Shown: piece by piece, positions 1 to 9,101 of the stretch
Numbering within the stretch: position 1 is the stretch's first letter
Layout: each line of letters starts with the position of its first letter
DNA from: Leptospira montravelensis
GTDB taxonomy: Bacteria; Spirochaetota; Leptospiria; Leptospirales; Leptospiraceae
Direction: 5' to 3'
Assembly (NCBI RefSeq): GCF_004770045.1
Contig: NZ_RQFO01000017.1
Location: forward strand, 248,001 to 312,000
Length of the DNA stretch: 64,000 bases
Made by a program: the position numbers and the translations under genes
Notes under the pieces: generated by a model
Database searches by the model: none
Told to the model about the DNA's origin: nothing
Seen by the model: only the letters and a program-made list of their open reading frames with translations

Positions 1-288
1 CAATCTTATGGATTTTTGAAAGCGAAAGATGCGATTGCCCCAGAAGAATTTCGGGTATATCCAAACCCTGACTATGTCCTTCCTGGTTTTGATGCCAATT
101 TTCATGTAGAAGATCCAAAATTAATTTCCAAAAATATCCCTCCACTTTTGAAAGGATACCTCCGAGTGGGTGCTAAAATCTGTGGAATTCCTGCACTGGA
201 TTCTGTTTTTGGTACTACAGATGTGTTTATTCTTTTCGACCGCAAGGAAATCACGGAGAGATATGCGAAACACTATATGAATGCATGA
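1..288 (+). CDS. GNAT-type acyltransferase (OlsB/hemolysin-like), C-terminal part
   Basis: The reading frame is open from base 1, so the gene starts upstream and only its last 95 codons are present. The visible end carries the block K-GYLRVGAKICG-PALD--FGT-DVFILFD, typical of the C-terminal part of the ornithine-lipid N-acyltransferase / 'putative hemolysin' GNAT family, which transfers acyl chains from ACP to an amine in membrane lipid synthesis. The stop overlaps the next start (ATGA), so the permease downstream is translationally coupled. The exact substrate cannot be told without the missing N-terminus. Confidence 0.75.
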   Translation, partial: QSYGFLKAKDAIAPEEFRVYPNPDYVLPGFDANFHVEDPKLISKNIPPLLKGYLRVGAKICGIPALDSVFGTTDVFILFDRKEITERYAKHYMNA

Positions 289-1415
289 GCTCTAACCAGG
301 AAATAGATTACCAGCACCCTACAAAAAAGGACCAAGTTCGATTCTTTGTATTTACCCTTTTTTTAGTTTTTACGATTTGTGCAGGTTATTTCCTGGGGTT
401 TCCTCGGTATTATCTTGGATGGTTTTCTTTTGCGATTGCATCGTTCTCTGTGGCTGGAAACGATGCAGTCCAAACCATCGGAACCTTTATCGAGAGTAAA
501 AAATCAGTTCATTGGCTACAAAAGATTCTCGTTTTCGGTGGTCTTTTATTTTTCGTTCATTTAGGCGCATGGTTTTTACATGGAGGTGAAATTCATTTTC
601 ATCGACTTGATTCCATCCCTGAAACCAAAGATTTCAATCTCCTCCAACTTTTAGCTCCAGTAATTCTAGTAGTCATCACAAGACTAAGAGCTCCCGTTTC
701 TACGACTTTTCTCGTCTTAGGATTGTTTGGTGGAAAGAGCATAGACCAAATGTTAACAAAATCCTTTTTTGGATATGGTCTCGCATTCCTTGTTGCGATT
801 GTTGTTTGGGCGATCCTTGTCAAAGTAGACCCACATGAATACCATGAGGTTCACACTCCCGATCCAGTAACGGAGAGAAGATGGTCTCAGTTACAATGGC
901 TTTCCACAATGTATTTATGGGTGGCTTGGTTATTTCAAGACACAGCAAACATTGCCGTATTTTTACCTAGGCAGTTGGGAATCATCGAATTTTTGACCGC
1001 TGTATTTATTCTCATCGTCGCTTTACTTGTCATCATTCGCACTAACGGTGGCACCATCCAACGTGTGGTATCCGAAAAATCAGACATCCAATGGGCCAAA
1101 GCCGCCACCATTGTCGATTTAGTGTATGGAAGTCTCTTATTCTTTTTCCAATACATTAGTAATGTCCCCATGTCTACCACTTGGGCATTTTTAGGACTCC
1201 TTGCGGGCCGCGAAATCATTCTAAATGTCATCACATACAAAGACCTACCTTATTTAGATACTTTCCGGAAAGTGGGTAAGGATGTTGTTCTTGCCACCAT
1301 CGGGATCCTTGTCTCCATTTTGGTTTTCTTTCTCTCCTACTTCCTCTACCCCGAACAAAGGGCGAACACCCCACTCGAATTTTGGAAATCCCCCACCCAG
1401 GAAGATTCCCTATAA
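285..1415 (+). CDS. PiT-like inorganic phosphate permease family protein
   Basis: A 376-residue polytopic inner-membrane protein with about ten hydrophobic segments. It carries two inverted PiT-type signatures: AGNDAVQT at residues 57-64 (PiT consensus GANDVANA) and, in the second half, SNVPMSTTWAFLG, matching the conserved SNxPxSTTH-type motif. PiT proteins move phosphate (or sulfate) with H+ or Na+. It lacks the large central hydrophilic loop of some family members. It overlaps the preceding acyltransferase by 4 bases. The transported ion is inferred from the family only. Confidence 0.72.
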   Translation: MSSNQEIDYQHPTKKDQVRFFVFTLFLVFTICAGYFLGFPRYYLGWFSFAIASFSVAGNDAVQTIGTFIESKKSVHWLQKILVFGGLLFFVHLGAWFLHGGEIHFHRLDSIPETKDFNLLQLLAPVILVVITRLRAPVSTTFLVLGLFGGKSIDQMLTKSFFGYGLAFLVAIVVWAILVKVDPHEYHEVHTPDPVTERRWSQLQWLSTMYLWVAWLFQDTANIAVFLPRQLGIIEFLTAVFILIVALLVIIRTNGGTIQRVVSEKSDIQWAKAATIVDLVYGSLLFFFQYISNVPMSTTWAFLGLLAGREIILNVITYKDLPYLDTFRKVGKDVVLATIGILVSILVFFLSYFLYPEQRANTPLEFWKSPTQEDSL

Positions 1416-1421
1416 TTTTCT

Positions 1422-1450
1422 TTGACACGAACTGCAATTGTCAGGGTAGT
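1422..1450 (+). promoter_or_regulatory. Putative sigma70 promoter of hemO
   Basis: A perfect TTGACA -35 hexamer (1422-1427) is followed after 17 bases by GGTAGT (1445-1450), a weak -10. It lies just before the Fur-box-like palindrome and about 45 bases before the hemO start. The -35 is convincing; the -10 is not. Confidence 0.4.
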
Positions 1451-1456
1451 GTCATA

Positions 1457-1475
1457 TATGAGATTGATTCTCATA
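1457..1475 (+). promoter_or_regulatory. Fur-box-like operator upstream of hemO
   Basis: A 19-bp dyad reads TATGAGA-TTGAT-TCTCATA: two perfect 7-base arms around a 5-base spacer. Inside it TGAGATT-G-ATTCTCA matches the 7-1-7 form of Fur sites (TGATAAT-N-ATTATCA) with a symmetric G/C replacement. It sits between the -35 element and the ribosome-binding site, where a bound repressor would block hemO. Iron control of heme oxygenase is known in many bacteria; that this site binds Fur is inference. Confidence 0.65.
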
Positions 1476-1495
1476 AAAAGAAACGAGGAGTCATT

Positions 1496-2176
1496 ATGTC
1501 TATAGCAATGATGTTACGAGAAGGAACCGCAGAAAAACACCAGGAAACCGAAAAGGTCCCGTATCTCCGCGCCATTTTTCGCGGGGGTCTAGATGCCCAA
1601 ACCTATACTTACCAATTAGAAAGTTTACTCGCAGTTTATACGGTAATGGAAGAACTCTACCGCCAAAACAAAGACAACCCCATTCTTGCCAAACTTTACT
1701 TTCCGACTCTCTTTCGCGAAAAAGCACTCAAAGAAGATATTGCCAGTTTCCAAAAGAAATTTGGAACCAAACTTCGTGGATCTATATCGAAAGCGACACA
1801 AGGTTACATCGATCATATCAAAAATACGGCAAAAACCAAACCAGAACTTCTAGTAGCACAGGCTTACGTACGTTACTTGGGAGATCTATCAGGGGGCCAA
1901 GCAATCAAAAAAGTAGTAGCTAAAACTTTTGAACTAGAAGGAAATGAAGGAACTGCTTTTTATGAATTCCCTGAAATCGAAGACCTTATGGCTTTCAAAG
2001 GAATTTATCGTCAAAATTTGGACACTCTCCCATTGGACGAATCACAAAAGGCAGAACTATTAGAAGAAGCGAAGGTTACGTTCGATTTAAACAAGTTTTT
2101 GTTTATTGAACTCGATTCCGATCTTAAAGAAAATATCGGAATGGACCGTTACCAAACTCTTTTACCAGCAGGTTAA
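1496..2176 (+). CDS. hemO: Heme oxygenase HemO
   Basis: 226 residues, the normal size for bacterial heme oxygenases, which open heme to biliverdin, CO and Fe2+ in the cytosol. The proximal heme ligand is His15 in TAEKH; the distal-helix glycine-rich motif YVRYLGDLSGGQ spans residues 124-135. The start chosen is the ATG at 1496, preceded by GAGGAG; an in-frame TTG extension from 1382 would run through the promoter and Fur-like dyad and lacks family similarity. A TTG-initiated MFS gene follows after 3 bases, suggesting co-transcription. Role: using heme as an iron source under iron limitation. Confidence 0.93.
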   Translation: MSIAMMLREGTAEKHQETEKVPYLRAIFRGGLDAQTYTYQLESLLAVYTVMEELYRQNKDNPILAKLYFPTLFREKALKEDIASFQKKFGTKLRGSISKATQGYIDHIKNTAKTKPELLVAQAYVRYLGDLSGGQAIKKVVAKTFELEGNEGTAFYEFPEIEDLMAFKGIYRQNLDTLPLDESQKAELLEEAKVTFDLNKFLFIELDSDLKENIGMDRYQTLLPAG

Positions 2177-2179
2177 TTT

Positions 2180-3433
2180 TTGGGATTCCCGTATACATTA
2201 GTCACTTTAGTTTTTTTATCTATGTTACCGGTTACGATGATTGTGCCGGTAGTCAAGGATGTAGTAAAAGATCGCTTACTCGGATCGAACTGGGAAGTTG
2301 CTTATTTCACAAGTATTCCCATGCTCGGTTCCTTTCTTTTTGCACCAGTTGCGGGAATCATCTCTGACCGTTTTAAAAACAGAAAATACTTCATTAGTTT
2401 TTTCTGTTTTTTAGATGCAGGGCTTTTTTATTTACTCACTATTGTCACCGACATGGGACTCTTTCTTTTTTTAAGATTCCTCGAAGGTGCCGCCCATATT
2501 TTTATCATCGGACTTTTACTTAGTTCGGCTGCCGATCGTGAAAACGATCCAGAGAACAAACGTTATTATGGCAAAGGCATTCTTATGGGCATCACGGGGA
2601 TGTTTTTATCTCTTGGTGGTGCCTTTGGTATGCCGCTCGGTATCCTTGGAAGACAAAATCCCCTTTTGCCCTTTTATGTAGGTTCAGGAATTCTTATCTT
2701 TGTAGGATTAATGAGTTTACTGATGTTAAAGGACAAAGGGATTCATAAAGTAAAAGATTTTAAGTTAAACGACTTAAAAGTTGCCATTTTTGAAAATCCA
2801 TTTTTGTTTGTTCCGTTTTTATTCAACTTCATCGACCGCTTTACTGTCGGTTTTATTATATCTTCTTTTAACATTCACTTACGTGAAACACTCGCCTTCC
2901 ATCCCGGAATGCTCGGTGTGTTTTTAGGACTTGTTCTTTTTCCTATGAGTTTACTTTCCTACCCTTCGGCACTTCTCTCTCGCAAAACAGGCGTTTTGCC
3001 CCTAGTGCTTGTAGGTTCTACAATCTACGGAATTTTTCTTGGTCTCTCTGGGACAACTAACGATTATTGGTATCTTTTTACCTTTTTACTGGTCTGTGGT
3101 GTTGGAGCCGGAGTGATGTTTGTACCTTCCATGATGCTTGCCAGTAAAATGTCAAAACCTGGCCTGACTGCTACGACAATGTCTGCTTTTACCGGTGTGG
3201 GTTCGCTTGGCTTTATGTTAGGTCCGGTTGTTTCTGTACAAATGCAAATGGTTTTCGAATCAGTATTACCTCCTGCTTATAGTTTTTCTGCTCTCTCTTT
3301 CTTTTTTGGATTTTTGGAGATTGGACTTGTGTTTTTAACCATTCCCTTTTTCAAAAAGATTTTGGAAAAAATGGGTAGAATCGATGCAGAAAGAGAAAAG
3401 ATAACACTTGCCAACCCCGATCCAATCCTGTAG
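2180..3433 (+). CDS. MFS transporter in the hemO operon
   Basis: A 417-residue protein with about 12 predicted membrane helices and the MFS loop-2/3 signature (APVAGIISDRFKNRKYFI, near residues 53-70). It starts at a TTG only 3 bases after the hemO stop, with GCAGG inside the hemO end as a likely ribosome-binding site. Because it follows a Fur-box-controlled heme oxygenase it may export a heme breakdown product or handle a siderophore, but nothing in the sequence fixes the substrate. Confidence 0.8.
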   Translation: MGFPYTLVTLVFLSMLPVTMIVPVVKDVVKDRLLGSNWEVAYFTSIPMLGSFLFAPVAGIISDRFKNRKYFISFFCFLDAGLFYLLTIVTDMGLFLFLRFLEGAAHIFIIGLLLSSAADRENDPENKRYYGKGILMGITGMFLSLGGAFGMPLGILGRQNPLLPFYVGSGILIFVGLMSLLMLKDKGIHKVKDFKLNDLKVAIFENPFLFVPFLFNFIDRFTVGFIISSFNIHLRETLAFHPGMLGVFLGLVLFPMSLLSYPSALLSRKTGVLPLVLVGSTIYGIFLGLSGTTNDYWYLFTFLLVCGVGAGVMFVPSMMLASKMSKPGLTATTMSAFTGVGSLGFMLGPVVSVQMQMVFESVLPPAYSFSALSFFFGFLEIGLVFLTIPFFKKILEKMGRIDAEREKITLANPDPIL

Positions 3434-3467
3434 AATCTTGGGTAATCCATCTAAAGGTAAGGGATTT

Positions 3468-3830
3468 ATGTTCAAAAAACTTTTGATACTCAGCACGTTT
3501 GCCTCCGTTCTTTTCCTTGTTTCTTGTTCCTCTGGAAACAAAGTACAAGCAGGAAGCACTAAAGTTTATCCGCACACGGCACTTCGCAAATTAGAAATCG
3601 ATATGATCAAAGTGGGGGATGGTTTAGTAAAAACAGAAGCTGTTCTTGGCAAATCGACAGAAAAATCATCTGACCCAAGTGGAACAGTCATGGTATGGTA
3701 TTTTGCTGAAGACCGCGATGTTCCAGAACAATACTACACTTTGAAAGAAAAACCTGATACAATTGAAAAGTTTTTAAAACTTACTTTTGACGCAAAAAAT
3801 AAAATTACAGCAAAAGACTTCAAACTATAA
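3468..3830 (+). CDS. Small lipoprotein
   Basis: 120 residues with a lipoprotein signal: basic start, hydrophobic stretch, lipobox LVSC with Cys20. The mature part contains LRKLEIDMIKVGDGLVKTEAVLGKS, which loosely recalls the SmpA/OmlA (BamE-like) fold where a short helix pair precedes a 'G-t---V---LG' turn. The ATG at 3468 has AAGG upstream and places the signal peptide properly; the longer frame from 3408 has a hydrophilic extension and overlaps the MFS gene. Function unknown. Confidence 0.68.
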   Translation: MFKKLLILSTFASVLFLVSCSSGNKVQAGSTKVYPHTALRKLEIDMIKVGDGLVKTEAVLGKSTEKSSDPSGTVMVWYFAEDRDVPEQYYTLKEKPDTIEKFLKLTFDAKNKITAKDFKL

Positions 3831-3832
3831 AA

Positions 3833-4597
3833 TCATTCTTCCGATGTGGATTCCAATTCCGCATCGGTGGGTGCAGGGAAAGGATATCCGGGGAAACTTG
3901 GTTTTACCTTTCCTTCTAAGTCATCATCTAACAAATCGATGGTGGTAAATCCAAGTAAAAAATCAAAGGCTTCTGCAACATTAAATCCAAGTCTGGCCCC
4001 GCCATAAACCCCTGCTACAAACTCTACATTCCAAGAATAACCTGGCGGATAACCAAATGGTTTTAAGTCTTCTGCGGGAAGATACACCAAAAATTCTTTT
4101 TGTCCAGTGGCAGCCACCAAGTCGTTTGTAAGTTCCCGACGGAAGTGCTCTTTTTTTCTCCTCTTTCGATCCTTTACAGGATCATAAAGATAAGAATAAT
4201 ATCGCATCTTATAACTTTTTACATTGGCTCTTTCTTCTTTGGTAAGAGGGATCCCTTTTTTATCGACAAGCCAATTTCCTTTGGCATCCAAAATGGGAAG
4301 ACCTGAATGAAAACTCTCACCACCTAATATACCAAAGACGAGTTGTTGGGAATGGTAAGTACCTAATTCTCCACCCCTAAGACCCACACCTCGGCCCAAA
4401 TCCTTTTTTCCTAACCCGGACTCACCACCTTGGAAAAGAACACCAATAGGAAGTGGACCTACTTTCAGGGCAGCTCCGTACATTGGTGTTTCAGCACCAA
4501 CGGTTACTATGTCTTGGAAATCATTTTTACGATTTTTCCAATACGTTGCACACTGTAGAAAAAAGGAAAGGCTTAGAATAAGACCAATGATTCGCAT
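3833..4597 (-). CDS. Hypothetical lipoprotein
   Basis: 254 residues with a short signal peptide ending in FLQC (Cys16), a spirochaete-type lipobox. The mature protein is Gly-rich in its first third (GVLFQGGESGLGKKDLGRG), has a charged middle (DRKRRKKEHFRREL) and ends in an acidic tail. The segment GGARLGFNVAEAFDFLLGFTTIDLLDDD resembles the end of many leptospiral lipoproteins that carry a short membrane-associating helix. It converges with the small lipoprotein gene, with 2 bases between their stops. No function recognised. Confidence 0.68.
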   Translation of the reverse strand: MRIIGLILSLSFFLQCATYWKNRKNDFQDIVTVGAETPMYGAALKVGPLPIGVLFQGGESGLGKKDLGRGVGLRGGELGTYHSQQLVFGILGGESFHSGLPILDAKGNWLVDKKGIPLTKEERANVKSYKMRYYSYLYDPVKDRKRRKKEHFRRELTNDLVAATGQKEFLVYLPAEDLKPFGYPPGYSWNVEFVAGVYGGARLGFNVAEAFDFLLGFTTIDLLDDDLEGKVKPSFPGYPFPAPTDAELESTSEE

Positions 4598-4660
4598 TCT
4601 TTTCCAGTTTTTTTCATTTTCTACTTTTCGGAATCAAAAAAACAAACAATTTGGGAAGAT

Positions 4661-5653
4661 ATGACTTCTTTTGAAGACTTTCCGATGATTGAAGTGAAAA
4701 AAATGAATGAGACGGAAGTCCGCCTCTTTGCCTTACTTTTTAATCTGCTCCGCGAACCAAAAGGAATCAGTTTCCAAAAATTTCGTAATATCATGCCTCG
4801 GTTCTACAAAAATGAAGATATAGAATCCGATCGCAAAAAGCTCTACAGAGACTTAAACCAACTCAAAAGCCTTGGATTCAATATCAAAGTGGCTCAGTTT
4901 GGTTACCAATCAGAAGACTACTTCCCTTATTATTTAGAAAAAGAATCAATCAATAAGTCTCTCCAACTCAACAAAGAAGAGTTAGAATATCTCTCACAAG
5001 TATTATATAGCCAAGAACCTTCGGCCGAAGGTTTTAGTCTTTCACAGAAACTTTTTTCAAACCATCTTGATCTCCTTCCGAAATTTGCCAAACAACCAAA
5101 ACTGGATTCCAAATCAGAAGAAGAACCGGACTCGTCTCATACAGAAAAAATCCTTCAAGCCATCAAAGACAAACGAGCACTCACCATCCAATATGGATAT
5201 GAATCCAATGAAAGAATCATCGAACCCTATCGATTGGTTCGCAAAAACACCACTGACTTCTATTTGTTAGCTTATGATCGCGGAAAAAAATCCTTACGAA
5301 AATTCATTTTACCAAAAATCTCAGTTAAAAAAGAATCCAAAGAAGAATTTTTATCTAATTTAAAAATCACAAAAGAAGATTTGAACTTTCACCCTTTACT
5401 GATCGCCAAACACCCAGAGATGGAAATCTCTTTTCAAATAAATCCTGATTATGAAGATCGTTGGAGATTATTTTTAGAAGGTGCCAATTTCGAAAAAACA
5501 GGGTCCGAATACAAAGTCAAAACAACAAATCAAAATGCACTTTTTCAATTTTTGATTTTATCTCCAGAGGCTCTTGTTTCGACTTCAGAAGTTTGGAAAG
5601 AATCATTCCAAACCTATACACAATATTGGGAAAATTTGTATCAACTTGTTTGA
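4661..5653 (+). CDS. WYL-domain transcriptional regulator
   Basis: 330 residues: an N-terminal winged-helix-like region (about 15-100, with RKKLYRDLNQLKSLGFNI, the usual YafY-type DNA-binding block) and a WYL domain from about 155 (ALTIQYGYES..RIIEPYRLVRKNTTDFYLLAYDR.KKSLRKFILPKI). WYL domains bind nucleic-acid or nucleotide ligands and often control DNA-repair or defence genes. The ATG at 4661 has GGGAAGAT just before it. The next gene, encoding a nuclease-like DUF2779 protein, overlaps its stop, so the two are probably a unit. Confidence 0.82.
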   Translation: MTSFEDFPMIEVKKMNETEVRLFALLFNLLREPKGISFQKFRNIMPRFYKNEDIESDRKKLYRDLNQLKSLGFNIKVAQFGYQSEDYFPYYLEKESINKSLQLNKEELEYLSQVLYSQEPSAEGFSLSQKLFSNHLDLLPKFAKQPKLDSKSEEEPDSSHTEKILQAIKDKRALTIQYGYESNERIIEPYRLVRKNTTDFYLLAYDRGKKSLRKFILPKISVKKESKEEFLSNLKITKEDLNFHPLLIAKHPEMEISFQINPDYEDRWRLFLEGANFEKTGSEYKVKTTNQNALFQFLILSPEALVSTSEVWKESFQTYTQYWENLYQLV

Positions 5654-7151
5654 TCAAAAAGTTAATATAATCACCAAATCTCAGTATTTACAATACTTGA
5701 GGTGTAAGAATGCATTTCATTTAATCAGAGAGGGAGTAGTACAAAAGCCTTCCACATCGTCTTATGGTGGTTATCTGGAATGGGGAGATTTCCTCCAACT
5801 TTGTAGAAACCAGTTTCCTGATGGAACCTCATTAGACAAAACGCTAGAAAAAGAGGAAAGTTTCAAAAAAACAGAAACCTTAATCCTAGAAAAGAAATCT
5901 ATCTTTCACGCCCATCTTCGTTTTAATGAATTTGTTTCCACAGTAGAATATTTAGAATACGATAGCGAACGGGAAGGTTGGATTCTCTGGGATTTTCGGC
6001 CAATTGGTTCGATCAAACAAGACATCCTGCGTTCATTTTATTTTTACAAACAAGTGGCAGAAGGTATGTCACTTAAAATTCTTGGATACAAACTCATTCG
6101 CATTCAAACAAAATTTGTTTATCCAGGTGGTCCCATCAATCCAGAAGATTACCTACTCGTGGAAGATATCACTTCACGAATGGAATCAGAGATGGGGACT
6201 AGAGAAGAAGAATGGAACTCATTCCAAGAAGAACTAAAAAGCACAATAGGACAATCTGTACGGTATTCTTTTTTTGAGGCCAAACCGAGTTGTCGTTCCC
6301 TAAAAACCTGTCTATCTCCAAGTCATTGTGCAAAAGGGAAAGAAACTGCCAAAGAGATCTTTGATTTTCGTGACAGTTCCGAATTAGCCAAACAATGGTT
6401 TGCCTCTGGGTACAATTCGTACGAATCTGTTCCCGATTCAGAGCTATCTCCCATCCAAAAAATTCAAAAAGAAGCTCATATCACAGGAAATATTTACTTT
6501 GATCGAAAACCATTCGAAACTTATTTATCTAATGCGACAAAATCCGTTGCTTTTTTAGATTTTGAATCCATCAACCCTTACATTCCTCTTTATCCACAAA
6601 CAAGACCCTTCCAACACATTCCATATTTGTATTCCTTACATATTTGGGATTCTGAAAAGAATACTTTAACACATAAAACCTATTTACATGAAGATATAGG
6701 CTCTGACCCCCGTATTCCTGTTATGTCCCAATTACAAAAGGATTTACCACCAGGGATCACCATATTTTCGTTTAACGATTTCTTTGAAAAACTCATCATC
6801 CAGGAGTCAGCCGAAGCATTTCCAGAGTTTTTAGAGTTTTGGGAGAGAGTCAAATCGATGTTTATCGACTTGGCATTGCCATTTAAAAAACTTTGGATCT
6901 ACCATCCCGGTCAAAATGGCAAAGCATCTTTAAAGGAAATCCTTCCCTGCTTTAGTACAGAAAGTCACGGAGGCCTCTCCATTCGTGAAGGACAAGATGC
7001 TAACTACCAATATTTAAGATTAATAAAAAAGCAGGTGACAGCCGAAGAAAAAAAACGTGTTCTGGAGGATTTGAAAGCTTACTGCAAATTAGACAGTTAC
7101 GGTTTGTTTTTAATCTATAGAATGTTACAAGAAAGATTATCGGTTATTTAA
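5646..7151 (+). CDS. DUF2779 protein: Cas4/RecB-like domain with Fe-S cysteines plus DEDD exonuclease domain
   Basis: About 501 residues from the TTG at 5646, which overlaps the WYL stop (start uncertain; the frame is open back to 5574). The N-terminal half resembles Cas4/RecB nucleases: one early Cys (YLRCKNAFHL, Cys20) and a late CX5CX5C cluster (Cys216, 222, 228), as for a 4Fe-4S cluster. The PD-(D/E)XK positions appear as E101 and D116-F-R118, not D and E-x-K. The C-terminal half is RNase H-like with D305-F-E307, D408 (FIDLALPF) and D483 (YCKLDSYG), an apparently complete DEDD set. A DNA-processing role is inferred; the substrate is unknown. Confidence 0.75.
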   Translation: MFDQKVNIITKSQYLQYLRCKNAFHLIREGVVQKPSTSSYGGYLEWGDFLQLCRNQFPDGTSLDKTLEKEESFKKTETLILEKKSIFHAHLRFNEFVSTVEYLEYDSEREGWILWDFRPIGSIKQDILRSFYFYKQVAEGMSLKILGYKLIRIQTKFVYPGGPINPEDYLLVEDITSRMESEMGTREEEWNSFQEELKSTIGQSVRYSFFEAKPSCRSLKTCLSPSHCAKGKETAKEIFDFRDSSELAKQWFASGYNSYESVPDSELSPIQKIQKEAHITGNIYFDRKPFETYLSNATKSVAFLDFESINPYIPLYPQTRPFQHIPYLYSLHIWDSEKNTLTHKTYLHEDIGSDPRIPVMSQLQKDLPPGITIFSFNDFFEKLIIQESAEAFPEFLEFWERVKSMFIDLALPFKKLWIYHPGQNGKASLKEILPCFSTESHGGLSIREGQDANYQYLRLIKKQVTAEEKKRVLEDLKAYCKLDSYGLFLIYRMLQERLSVI

Positions 7152-8197
7152 TGTTAGGTATCAAAAAATCAGTCGCGCAACTAGTCTTTTCGTTACCAGA
7201 ACATTGGATTTCTACCTTGGTTCGAAAGTCAGACCAACCGGAAACAAATGAATTGGATCCGCACTGTGCTTTAGCATGTAACATTGCAAGATTTCTGCCT
7301 AAAATGGAACAAATGAGTCCTGAAAAGGCACGCCGGCACTACCGCGATCAAATGCGGATCTTCGAGGAACCGGAATTTCCCATTGCTCATATCGAAGACA
7401 AACTGATTCCCACTCCTAGCGCCTCTTTCATTCCCATCCGAGTCTACAACGCCAACCCACAAAAAAGAAATCTTCCTTCTGTACTCTTCTTTCACGGCGG
7501 AGGTCTCACCATTGGTAATTTAGAGACACATGATAATTTTTGTCGTAAAATGTCTCATTATACAAAAAGCATAGTCATAGCTGTGGACTATCGTTTGGCA
7601 CCCGAACATCCCTATCCTGCCGCTCACGATGATGTTTGGCTTGCTTACCAATATGTGCGAAACACAGTGTATCTCTTTGGCGGATCACCCAATGCCATAG
7701 CCGTTTGCGGTGACAGTGCGGGAGCGTTACTGGCAACCTCTCTTTGCCTTCGAGCCAAAAAAGACAAGGTTCCTGTTCCTGTTTACCAGGCATTACTATA
7801 TCCGATGCTTGATACTTCCAAAGAATCAGAAACCTATGAGCTTTTTGCGGAACGTTATGTCCTCACACGTTCTCTGATGCGTTGGTTCATCCAAAACTAC
7901 CTTCCTAACAAAAAAGATAGGTCACTTCATTATAATTCCCCGGTTTTAGCAGATGCCAAAGAATTGAAAGGGCTTCCTCCCACATATTTAGGAATCGCAG
8001 GATATGATCCGTTACGCGAAGAGGGAGAAACTTATGCCAAACTCCTGCAAACAGCTGGTGTCAAAGTCGAAGAAAGGTTATTTTCCTCTCTCATCCACGG
8101 TTACATCCAACTCACAGGACTCATTCCCAAGGCCAAAGAAGCGGAAATGGACCTTTTCCAATCCCTCAACCGTTTTTTTTCTACGAGAAAAATCTGA
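7151..8197 (+). CDS. Alpha/beta hydrolase, HSL-type esterase
   Basis: 348 residues with the hormone-sensitive-lipase family marks: the oxyanion motif HGGG (115-118), the block VDYRLAPEHPYPAAHDD, the nucleophile elbow GDSAG (Ser189), a likely acid in the GYDPLR segment and His in LIHGYIQ. Such enzymes hydrolyse short-chain acyl esters in the cytosol. The start A is shared with the stop of the DUF2779 gene, so it is probably the third gene of the same operon, although no functional link to the first two is evident. Confidence 0.87.
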   Translation: MLGIKKSVAQLVFSLPEHWISTLVRKSDQPETNELDPHCALACNIARFLPKMEQMSPEKARRHYRDQMRIFEEPEFPIAHIEDKLIPTPSASFIPIRVYNANPQKRNLPSVLFFHGGGLTIGNLETHDNFCRKMSHYTKSIVIAVDYRLAPEHPYPAAHDDVWLAYQYVRNTVYLFGGSPNAIAVCGDSAGALLATSLCLRAKKDKVPVPVYQALLYPMLDTSKESETYELFAERYVLTRSLMRWFIQNYLPNKKDRSLHYNSPVLADAKELKGLPPTYLGIAGYDPLREEGETYAKLLQTAGVKVEERLFSSLIHGYIQLTGLIPKAKEAEMDLFQSLNRFFSTRKI

Positions 8198-8266
8198 CTA
8201 AGTCCATTCAAGAATCGACAAGGAAGGATTCGATACTATAAAAGACAGAAATCTCTGAGGTACGTC

Positions 8267-9076
8267 ATGATTCTACGATTCTCCATCACTCTCTTTTTCC
8301 TAATTGGGATTTCGGCTATATATGCTGAAAAACCGGCTTCTGCTACTTTGAAGGAACGTGAAACCCAAAAACAAATTGATCTTCAAAGAAAAAACGGGTT
8401 TGGTGATAACGAAATTGATACCTTACATGCAAACATCATTGGGAACTTACGCAAAATGAAAAAACTCCAAGATTTAGGAGTGGATAAAACAGCTGCGCAA
8501 TACCTAGCTCATACACCAGACGAACATAAAGAATTATATAAAAAAGATAAAGATGGTAAACCTTATATGGAAATTAAACTTCCACAAGGGCAGTCTTACA
8601 TTGATTATCCGACAGTATTCTTATACGATGGTGTTGCTTATATATTTCCAAAAGAGGATTTTAGCGATTTAGACAAAATCATTTTAACATTTCGCAGGGT
8701 GAACGCAGATGGAACCATCCATGTAAAAGAAATGAGAAGACTTGTAAATCCATCCCCAAAATCAGAAGGATCCGAAAAAGATGAAAAAGGGGAAGCGAAG
8801 TTAGATACAAACTCGGATATCCGTTTGGAATATTATAGATCTCTTACTTCTGATACGATTTGGCCAAATGATCCAGTACAACCAGCAGAACCGGACATTG
8901 CTATGGTTTTAAATGATGAAAAAGATCCACTTCCTTACGAAAAACAAAAACATATCATGCGATCTTACAAAAAAATGTTACGAAAAATTTCCAAACAAAC
9001 TGCATTCAAACTCAGAAACATCGAGTTAGATCAAAAACAAATGATTACTAAAATTTTGGATTATAACACGAACTAA
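8267..9076 (+). CDS. Secreted, helix-rich hypothetical protein
   Basis: 269 residues with a clear signal peptide (cleavage near IYA-EKP, residue 20). The mature protein is highly charged, with predicted helices rich in Lys/Glu/Gln in the first third and at the end (SYKKMLRKISKQTAFKLRNIELDQKQMITKIL). A Ser/Glu/Lys-rich linker lies near residues 160-180. Size, export and helical character are like the leptospiral flagellar-sheath proteins FcpA/FcpB, but I cannot establish homology by eye, so this is only a suggestion. Its own small upstream gap of 69 bases may hold a promoter. Confidence 0.65.
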   Translation: MILRFSITLFFLIGISAIYAEKPASATLKERETQKQIDLQRKNGFGDNEIDTLHANIIGNLRKMKKLQDLGVDKTAAQYLAHTPDEHKELYKKDKDGKPYMEIKLPQGQSYIDYPTVFLYDGVAYIFPKEDFSDLDKIILTFRRVNADGTIHVKEMRRLVNPSPKSEGSEKDEKGEAKLDTNSDIRLEYYRSLTSDTIWPNDPVQPAEPDIAMVLNDEKDPLPYEKQKHIMRSYKKMLRKISKQTAFKLRNIELDQKQMITKILDYNTN

Positions 9077-9101
9077 AAAATTTAAAACAACAAACTAAAA
9101 T

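Noticed and set aside
1382..1495. N-terminal extension of HemO from a TTG
   Set aside because: It would be translated across the -35 element and the Fur-like dyad; the ATG at 1496 has GAGGAG in front and matches the family start.
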